From Patulibacter americanus DSM 16676 (GTDB lineage Bacteria > Actinomycetota > Thermoleophilia > Solirubrobacterales > Solirubrobacteraceae): a DNA stretch of 64,000 nucleotides. Under the pieces are notes generated by a model, which saw only the letters and a program-made list of their open reading frames with translations, had not been told where the DNA came from and ran no database searches. Made by a program: the position numbers and the translations under genes. The stretch spans positions 62,001 to 126,000 of the forward strand of contig NZ_ATUD01000004.1 in assembly GCF_000420025.1 (NCBI RefSeq). The letters are read 5' to 3'. This document shows, one piece after another, positions 58,472 to 64,000 of this stretch. How positions within the stretch are numbered: the first letter of the stretch is position 1; every line of letters starts with the position of its first letter.

Positions 58472-59542
58472 ATGACCGTCACCGTCGCGGTCGACACGAC
58501 CGGGGCGGACCTCGGACCGGCCGAGGTCGCGCAGGGCGCGCTCCTCGCCGTCCGTCGCGGCGATGTCCGCGTCCGCCTCTTCGGTCCAGCCTCGGAGCTC
58601 CTGCCCGTCGTCGACGGCGTGGCGGGCATCGAGGTCGTCGACGCCCCGCTCTCCATCGCCAAGGCCCCGGACCCGGCGCTCGCCGTCCGTGGCAACCCCG
58701 ACGCCTCGATCGTCCAGGCCGTCCGCTCCGTCTCCACGGGCGAGGCCGACACGTTCGTGGTGGCCGGCGCGACCGGCCCCGCCCTCGCGGCGGGGCTCGT
58801 GCACGTGCGTCGCGCCCGGGGCATCCACCGCCCGGCCCTCGCCCTGCCGATCCCGACGCTGGGCCGCCCGGTCACGCTCGTCGACGTCGGCGCGAACGTC
58901 GAGGCCCGCCCGGACCACCTCGTGCAGTTCGGGTTCATGGGCGCCGCGCTCGCGCGCACCGTGCTCGGCATCGAGCGCCCGCGCGTCGCACTGCTGTCGA
59001 ACGGCGAGGAGCCGACGAAGGGCACGCCCGACGTCGTCGAGGTCCACGCGCTCCTGCGGGCGCGGCTGCAGGACAACGAGTACGTCGAGTTCATCGGCAA
59101 CGTCGAGGGCACCGACATCACGGCCGGCGTCGCCGATGTCGTGGTCACGGACGGGTTCACCGGCAACGTCGCCCTCAAGCTCATGGAGGGCGTCTCGCAG
59201 TCCGTCGTCTCCGGCGTGAAGCAGGCGGCGATGTCCAACCCGATGGCGATGCTCGGCGGGCTGCTGCTGCGCCCGGCGCTCAACCGCTTCAAGGCCTCCA
59301 TCGACCCGGAGGGGTCCGGCGGGGCCTATCTGCTGGGGCTACGCAGCCTCGGCGTCGTGCCGCACGGCCGGTTCTCGCGCACGGGGTTCGCCCGGGCGAT
59401 CGAGCTGGCGGCCCAGGGGCACGACCGGCGGGTCACCGACCTCATCCACGGGGACCTCGAGGCCGCCGGCGCACTGCGGCGCCCCCCGACCGCCGCCGTC
59501 CCCGCGCCGGTCGGCCCGGGCGCCGACCGCCCCAGCGAGTAG
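58472..59542 (+). CDS. plsX: Phosphate acyltransferase PlsX
   Basis: The 356-residue enzyme converts acyl-ACP to acyl phosphate for phospholipid synthesis. The N-terminal motif reads AVDTTGADLGP where most homologues have VDAMGGDxGP, a notable but conservative change. Further motifs: PTLGRPVTLVDVGANVEARPDHLVQFGFMG (about 128-157), LLSNGEEPTKGTP (about 173-185), FIGNVEGTDI and DGFTGNVALKLMEG (about 228-241). The C-terminus ends in a Pro-rich tail. It lies between rpmF and acpP as in many bacteria, next to its substrate carrier. Confidence 0.93.
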   Translation: MTVTVAVDTTGADLGPAEVAQGALLAVRRGDVRVRLFGPASELLPVVDGVAGIEVVDAPLSIAKAPDPALAVRGNPDASIVQAVRSVSTGEADTFVVAGATGPALAAGLVHVRRARGIHRPALALPIPTLGRPVTLVDVGANVEARPDHLVQFGFMGAALARTVLGIERPRVALLSNGEEPTKGTPDVVEVHALLRARLQDNEYVEFIGNVEGTDITAGVADVVVTDGFTGNVALKLMEGVSQSVVSGVKQAAMSNPMAMLGGLLLRPALNRFKASIDPEGSGGAYLLGLRSLGVVPHGRFSRTGFARAIELAAQGHDRRVTDLIHGDLEAAGALRRPPTAAVPAPVGPGADRPSE

Positions 59543-59545
59543 CGT
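59540..59545 (+). promoter_or_regulatory. Internal leaderless -10 box for acpP
   Basis: TAGCGT overlaps the plsX stop codon and lies nine bases before the acpP ATG at 59555. Confidence 0.35.
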
Positions 59546-59554
59546 CTCCGGGCC

Positions 59555-59806
59555 ATGACGCGCGACGAGGTACTGGACATCGTGCGGCGCCACCTGGCCG
59601 ACGAGCTCGAGGTGGACGCCGACGCGATCGGCGAGGACACCCGCCTGAAGGAGGACCTCGAGGCCGACTCGCTGGACCTCTTCACGCTCGTACAGGAGCT
59701 CGACGACTCCCACGGGGTCAAGCTCCCGGACGACGAGGCGTCGCGCATCACGACGGTGGGTGAGGCCGCGGACTGCGTCCTGCGTCACCTGCCGGCAGGC
59801 GCGTAG
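59555..59806 (+). CDS. acpP: Acyl carrier protein
   Basis: The 83-residue acidic helical protein has Ser39 in EADSLDLF, the site for 4'-phosphopantetheine. Helix 1 (EVLDIVRRHLADEL) and helix 2 (DLFTLVQELDDSHG) are normal; the segment DEASRITTVGEAADCVL forms the last helix. The DSLD motif matches fatty acid synthase ACPs. It is flanked by plsX and rnc, the usual order, with rnc starting nine bases later. Confidence 0.95.
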   Translation: MTRDEVLDIVRRHLADELEVDADAIGEDTRLKEDLEADSLDLFTLVQELDDSHGVKLPDDEASRITTVGEAADCVLRHLPAGA

Positions 59807-59814
59807 AGGCGCGG

Positions 59815-60510
59815 GTGTCGGACGACGTCTCCACCCGCGCGCTGCGCGACCTCCTCGACGGGCTCCCGGAGTCCGCGCGGCGGCCCGTGCTCAGCCACGC
59901 GTCGTGGACGTCGCGCCGCTCAGACTCCTACGAGCGCCTCGCCTTCCTCGGCGACAGCGTCCTCGAGCTCGCGATCTCGACGCACCTCTTCCGGACCCTC
60001 GACGCGGAGCGCTTCGGCGCCGGTCGGTTGACGGAGGTCCGGGCGGGCACCGTCTCGGCGGACCCGTGCCGCCGCGTGGCGGAGCGGCTCGAGGTCCCGC
60101 GCCGGATGGCGGAGACCGCGCCGGACAACCTCCGCCGCCGGGTCTCCGAGCTCACGCGCACGGAGCGCGTGCTCGCGTCGGTGTGCGAGGCGATCATCGG
60201 CGCCTGCTACCTCGAGTACGGCTACGAGCGCACCGCCGAGGCCGTGGTCGCCGCGTTCGCCCCCGAGCTGGGCGACGCCCTCGACCACCCCGCGGACAGC
60301 AAGAGCCGGCTGCAGGAGTGGCTCATGGCCCGCGGTCAGACCGTGGCCTACCGGGTGACGGACGAGATCGGCTCGCCGCACGACCGCACCTTCGTCGTCG
60401 AGGCGCTCGTCGACGAGCAGGCGGTCGGCGCGGGCCGCGGGCGGTCGAAGAAGCTGGCCGAGCAGGAGGCCGCGCGGGAGGCGCTCACCTCCCTCGGCGC
60501 CGGCGACTGA
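59815..60510 (+). CDS. rnc: Ribonuclease III with two substituted metal-ligand positions
   Basis: The 231-residue protein has an RNase III domain (about 15-150) and a C-terminal dsRNA-binding domain (about 160-228, DSKSRLQEWLMARG to SKKLAEQEAAREAL). The signature reads ERLAFLGDSVL: Glu40 and Asp47 are kept, but Ala43 stands where Escherichia coli has Glu41. The second metal motif reads LASVCEAIIGA: Glu125 is kept (Glu117 in E. coli) but Ser122 replaces Asp114. Two of four canonical carboxylates are therefore missing, although the most important pair remains. It could cleave slowly, use another metal arrangement, or bind without cleaving. GTG start, nine bases after acpP; smc begins three bases after the stop. 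Confidence 0.9.
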   Translation: MSDDVSTRALRDLLDGLPESARRPVLSHASWTSRRSDSYERLAFLGDSVLELAISTHLFRTLDAERFGAGRLTEVRAGTVSADPCRRVAERLEVPRRMAETAPDNLRRRVSELTRTERVLASVCEAIIGACYLEYGYERTAEAVVAAFAPELGDALDHPADSKSRLQEWLMARGQTVAYRVTDEIGSPHDRTFVVEALVDEQAVGAGRGRSKKLAEQEAAREALTSLGAGD

Positions 60511-60513
60511 GCG

Positions 60514-63500
60514 ATGCACCTCAAGTCGGTCACGTTGAAGGGCTTCAAGTCCTTCCCCGACCGCACCCGGCTCGAGTTCGATCCGGGCGTGTCGGTCGTC
60601 GTCGGCCCGAACGGCTCGGGCAAGAGCAACGTCACCGACGCGATCCTCTGGGCGCTGGGCGAGCAGAAGCCGCTCGCGATCCGCGGCCAGTCCATGCAGG
60701 ACGTCATCTTCGGCGGCGGCCGCGGGGTCGCGGCGCGCAACGCGGCCGAGGTCGAGCTCGTCCTGGACAACAGCGACGGCACCGTCGATCTGCCCGTCGG
60801 CGAGATCTCCGTGGTCCGCCGGCTCGAGCGCTCCGGCGAGGGCGGCTACCGGCTCAACGGCGCCAAAGCGCGCCTGACCGACGTGCAGGAGGTCCTCTCG
60901 GACACCGGGTTGGGCAAGGAGGCGCACTCCGTCATCTCGCAGGGGCGCGTCGAGGCGATCGTCACGTCGAAGCCGAAGGACCGGCGGCTCCTGATCGAGG
61001 AGGCCGCCGGCCTGGGCAAGCACCGCAAGCGCCGGCGTCGCGCCCAGCTCAAGCTCGACCGCACCCGCGGGAACCTCGACCAGGCGCTGTTGGTGGAGCA
61101 GGAGGCCCGCAAGCAGCTCGGCCCGCTGAAGCGCCAGGCCGAGGCGGCCGAGCTCCACGAGCGCCTGGAGCGTCAGACGGTCGAGGCCCGCTGGGAGCTC
61201 GTGCGGGATGGTCTGCGTGAGCGCCGCGCCCAGCTCGCCGCGGCCGCTGCCGAGTCGACGGCGGCCCGCGCGGAGCAGGCCGCGCTGCAGGCAGGGCTCG
61301 ACGCCGTCGTGGCCGAGCGACGAGAGGCCGAAGAGGCGCTGGCGCAGCAGGCGCAGCGGCGCGACCGGCTGTCGTCCCGGGCCCGCCGGGTGGCGTCCTC
61401 CGCCGAGCGGATCGAGCTGCGGGTCGAGCGGGTCTCGGACCGGCGGCAGGCGCTGGCCGAGCGGATCGAGCGCCGCCGCGAGGCCCTCGGCGAGCTCGAG
61501 GCCGCCGCGGCCGCGGACCGCCCCGACGAGGTCGGTGCGTCGCGGATCGCGGCGCTCGAGGCGGAGATGGAGCGCCTCGACCAGGAGCGCCAGGAGACGC
61601 TGGAGCGCGAGGTCGCCGTGCTGCAGGAGGCCCGCGAGGCCGCCGAGCGCGAGCTCGCCGCCGCCCAGGCCGCCGCGCAGGAGGTTCGGGACGCCGGGGC
61701 CGCCACGGAGCGGCGCGCCGAGGAGGTCCGCGCCCGTCGGCGTGAGCTCGACCAGGCCGTGGAACGCGCGCGACGGGAGGCCGCCACCGTCGGCGCCCAG
61801 CTGGCCGCCGCCAACCAGTTCCTCCGCGGCGCGGGCGGGCTGGCGGCGGGCCGTGGCGGCCGAGGGCGCGGGGGAGCCCTGCAGGCGGTCGCCCTGAGCG
61901 ACGGGCTGCGGGTCGACGACGGCTACGAGCTGGCCGTCGCCGCGGCCCTCGACGGCCGCCTGGGCGCCGCCGTGGCCGACGACCCCGCGGGCGCGCGGGA
62001 GCTGCTGGGCCAGGCCGGGCGCGACGGCCTGCGCGTCCTGCTGGCCGACTCCGACGCGGCGACGGCCGACGGAGCCGCCGCGGACGCCGACGGGCGGCCC
62101 GATCCGGGGGCCGAGCCGCTCGGTCCCCACGTCTCCGGCGACGGGCGGGCGGTGGCGATCGCCCGCCGTGCCCTGGCCGACGCGTGGCTCGTCGACGCGC
62201 TGCCCGACGCCGTCCCGGTCGGGTTCACGGGCACGCTCGTCACCGTCGACGGCCTCGTCTGGCGCGTGGGCGCGGGGGAGCTGCAGCGCAGCCCGCAGGG
62301 CGGCGAGGAACGGGTCCTCGCCGAGCGCAACCGGCGCGACCGGCTGGTGGCCGAGAGCGAGCAGGCCGCGCGCGCCGAGCACGCCGCGGTCCAGGCCGTC
62401 GAGGCGCTCCGCGGCGAGCTGGCCGCCGTCGACCGCGAGCGCGAGTCGGCGGAGCAGGCGGCGCGCGAGGCCCGACGCGGCGTCGTCGACGCGGAGGAGG
62501 CCGTGCGCGACGCGGTGCGCGCCGTCCAGCGCCGCCAGCTCGCCCCGGACGAGGGTCCGGCCGCTGTCCGTCGCGCCCAGATCGTCGGCGAGCTGCAGGC
62601 CGAGCGCCGCACCGCCGAGCGCCTGACCCGTGAGCGCGCCGAGCGCGCGGCCCGGGTGGCCGGCCTCGAGGAGGCGCTGCGCGCCGACGAGGCCGTCGTG
62701 CCCACCGGCGAGCGGATCACGGAGCTGCTGCTCGAGGCGCTGCGCGTCGTGCGCGAGCGCGCCGCCGCCCTGGAGCGCGCGGTGCAGGAGGACCGCGCCG
62801 CGGGCGACGACGTCGCCGGCCGCCTGCGCTCCTGCGCCGGGCGCGAGGCGGAGCTCGCCACGGCGCTGCGTCGCACGGGCGAGCGCCTGACCACCGCCGA
62901 GGTCGCGTTCCAGCGCGCGAAGGACCAGGAGGCCGAGATCCTCGTCGAGCTCGGCACGCTGGCCGAGCGGCTGGGCCTGCCCGCGGAGCCGGCCGAGGAC
63001 GCCCTGGACCCCGAGACGGTGCAGGGCCTGCGCGACCGCATCGCCAAGCTCACGCGCCGGCGCGAGCAGCTCGGGCCCGTGAACCCCCTGGCGACGGAGG
63101 CGTACGACGAGGCTCGCGAGCACGTCGAGACCCTCGAGACGCAGCGCACCGACCTCGAGACCGCGCTGCGCGAGCTGCGGGCGTTCGTGCGGGACACGGA
63201 CCGCCAGATCCGCGAGACGTTCGAGCAGACCTTCACGGCGTGCGCCCGCAACTTCGAGGAGCTCGCCGAGCACGTCTTTCCCGGTGGACGCGGCCGCCTG
63301 CGGCTGGTGCGCGAATCCGACGACGCGCAGGCGGGCGACACGGAGGACGGCGGGGAGCCCTCCGACGCCGCCCTCGACGACGCCGAGGGCGCGGGGACGG
63401 GGGAGGACGAGGACCTCGGCGTCGAGATCGAGATCACCCCGGCGGGCAAGCAGATGAAGCGCCTGACCCTCATGTCCGGCGGCGAGAAGACGATGACCGC

Positions 63501-63795
63501 GATCGCGTTCCTCTTCTCCGTCTTCCTCGCCAAGCCCAGCCCGTTCTACGTGCTCGACGAGGTCGAGGCCGCGCTCGACGACCTCAACATCGACCGCTTC
63601 CTGCAGCTCCTGCGTCGCTACCGCGACCGCGCGCAGTTCATCGTCGTCACGCACCAGAAGCGCACGATGGACGTCGCCGACGCCCTCTACGGCGTGTCGA
63701 TGGGTGGCGACGGGGTGTCGAAGGTCGTCTCGCGCCGGCTGGATCAGTCCGCGACCCGGGCGGAGCCGCTGCCCGGGCTGGGTGGCGTGGGCTGA
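60514..63795 (+). CDS. smc: Chromosome segregation ATPase SMC
   Basis: The 1093-residue protein has an N-terminal head with Walker A GPNGSGKSN (31-39), coiled-coil arm (about 165-440), hinge (about 440-610, including VDDGYELAVAAALDGRLGAAVADD), returning arm (about 610-930) and C-terminal head with signature MSGGEKTM (about 985-992) and Walker B FYVLDEVEAALDD (about 1010-1022). It is shorter than most bacterial SMC (about 1150-1200), so the arms are reduced. An acidic insertion (about 935-970, rich in Asp, Glu and Gly) lies in the C-terminal head before the signature. It forms condensin with ScpA and ScpB, whose genes are not here. The smc-ftsY order is conserved. Confidence 0.96.
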   Translation: MHLKSVTLKGFKSFPDRTRLEFDPGVSVVVGPNGSGKSNVTDAILWALGEQKPLAIRGQSMQDVIFGGGRGVAARNAAEVELVLDNSDGTVDLPVGEISVVRRLERSGEGGYRLNGAKARLTDVQEVLSDTGLGKEAHSVISQGRVEAIVTSKPKDRRLLIEEAAGLGKHRKRRRRAQLKLDRTRGNLDQALLVEQEARKQLGPLKRQAEAAELHERLERQTVEARWELVRDGLRERRAQLAAAAAESTAARAEQAALQAGLDAVVAERREAEEALAQQAQRRDRLSSRARRVASSAERIELRVERVSDRRQALAERIERRREALGELEAAAAADRPDEVGASRIAALEAEMERLDQERQETLEREVAVLQEAREAAERELAAAQAAAQEVRDAGAATERRAEEVRARRRELDQAVERARREAATVGAQLAAANQFLRGAGGLAAGRGGRGRGGALQAVALSDGLRVDDGYELAVAAALDGRLGAAVADDPAGARELLGQAGRDGLRVLLADSDAATADGAAADADGRPDPGAEPLGPHVSGDGRAVAIARRALADAWLVDALPDAVPVGFTGTLVTVDGLVWRVGAGELQRSPQGGEERVLAERNRRDRLVAESEQAARAEHAAVQAVEALRGELAAVDRERESAEQAAREARRGVVDAEEAVRDAVRAVQRRQLAPDEGPAAVRRAQIVGELQAERRTAERLTRERAERAARVAGLEEALRADEAVVPTGERITELLLEALRVVRERAAALERAVQEDRAAGDDVAGRLRSCAGREAELATALRRTGERLTTAEVAFQRAKDQEAEILVELGTLAERLGLPAEPAEDALDPETVQGLRDRIAKLTRRREQLGPVNPLATEAYDEAREHVETLETQRTDLETALRELRAFVRDTDRQIRETFEQTFTACARNFEELAEHVFPGGRGRLRLVRESDDAQAGDTEDGGEPSDAALDDAEGAGTGEDEDLGVEIEITPAGKQMKRLTLMSGGEKTMTAIAFLFSVFLAKPSPFYVLDEVEAALDDLNIDRFLQLLRRYRDRAQFIVVTHQKRTMDVADALYGVSMGGDGVSKVVSRRLDQSATRAEPLPGLGGVG

Positions 63796-63813
63796 CGAGC
63801 CCCGGTCGCTCGC

Positions 63814-63819
63814 TACCCT
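63814..63819 (+). promoter_or_regulatory. Leaderless -10 box of ftsY
   Basis: TACCCT lies seven bases before the ATG at 63827; GGAGGG just upstream of the ATG may also act as a close Shine-Dalgarno. Confidence 0.45.
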
Positions 63820-63826
63820 CGGAGGG

Positions 63827-64000
63827 ATGGCGCGCGAGTGGACCGATCTCTTCACCGTCGACGAGGAGCGGGCCCGGGCCGCCGTCGCGAGCCAGGAGGA
63901 GCAGCCCGAGAAGCGGGGCCGCTTCTTCAAGCGCCTACGCCAGAACCTCAAGAAGACCCGCGAGGCGCTGGGCGCGGAGCTGACGCAGACCCTCTTCGAC
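63827..64000 (+). CDS. ftsY: Signal recognition particle receptor FtsY, N-terminus only (cut by window edge)
   Basis: The first 58 residues are visible. After an acidic start (WTDLFTVDEERARAAVAS) comes GRFFKRLRQNLKKTREALGAELTQTLFD, the opening of the N-domain four-helix bundle of FtsY. The GTPase domain lies outside the window. FtsY docks SRP-ribosome complexes at the membrane. The A-domain is short here. It follows smc by 31 bp and has its own promoter candidate. Assignment rests on the N-domain helix and the conserved smc-ftsY order. Confidence 0.85.
   Translation, partial: MAREWTDLFTVDEERARAAVASQEEQPEKRGRFFKRLRQNLKKTREALGAELTQTLFD

Noticed and set aside
59920..63951. A 1343-residue open frame antisense to rnc and smc
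   Set aside because: Leu/Arg/Gly-rich shadow of two well-supported genes; no recognisable motif and no promoter or start signal.

Overview
The window is about 64 kb of very GC-rich chromosomal DNA in which almost every third codon position is G or C. It is densely coding, with many 1- to 4-base start/stop overlaps. The gene order (aroA, cmk-der, metK, priA, def-fmt-rsmB, ribD-ribE-ribBA-ribH, rpmB-fakA-recG-rsmD-coaD, a SepIVA-like gene, yceD-rpmF-plsX-acpP-rnc-smc-ftsY), the DICT-domain kinase and the SepIVA-like coiled-coil protein point to Actinomycetota. Class Thermoleophilia (order Solirubrobacterales) is the most likely home, but that placement is inference. No rRNA, tRNA, insertion sequence, prophage or CRISPR array was found, so this looks like core chromosome with a few accessory patches.

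Layout. 1-6 kb: a secreted metallophosphoesterase, a methyltransferase, a 23S pseudouridine synthase, and three signalling genes (DICT histidine kinase, REC-kinase hybrid, single-domain receiver). 6-14 kb: aromatic amino acid genes (AroH-type chorismate mutase, HisC-like aminotransferase, DAHP synthase, EPSP synthase), interrupted by an operon of OmpR-type regulator, membrane kinase and secreted double-repeat protein. 14-18 kb: a minus-strand operon ending in a sigma factor fused to an anti-sigma-like zinc finger, a membrane segment and an extracellular SH3-like end, followed by an MFS exporter. 18-24 kb: cmk, der, metK and a purple-acid-phosphatase-like secreted enzyme. 24-31 kb: a divergent EamA exporter/TetR pair with twin operators, a beta-hydroxyacid dehydrogenase, priA and a DrrAB-like ABC exporter. 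31-38 kb: def-fmt-rsmB, a zinc-ribbon protein, rpe and a MacB/FtsX-type ABC operon. 38-45 kb: a surface glycan patch (flippase, methyltransferase, GT2, and two polytopic PMT-like glycosyltransferases). 45-49 kb: the complete riboflavin operon. 49-64 kb: ribosomal protein, DNA repair, CoA, lipid, RNase III and SMC genes.

Expression signals. Two kinds of start recur. Some genes have a clear Shine-Dalgarno sequence (for example 1059, 8829, 11402 and 16747). Many others have a TANNNT box 6-10 bases before the start codon and no Shine-Dalgarno, as expected for leaderless mRNAs. Terminator-like sites are strong GC hairpins without a U tract.

Most unusual features: the one-protein transmembrane sigma factor; a perfect 49-bp palindrome at 38357; a structured intergenic repeat of about 68 bp present once at 34063 and three times at 73-bp period from 49412; two long tandem hairpins at 33644-33748; and an RNase III that has lost two of its four canonical metal ligands.
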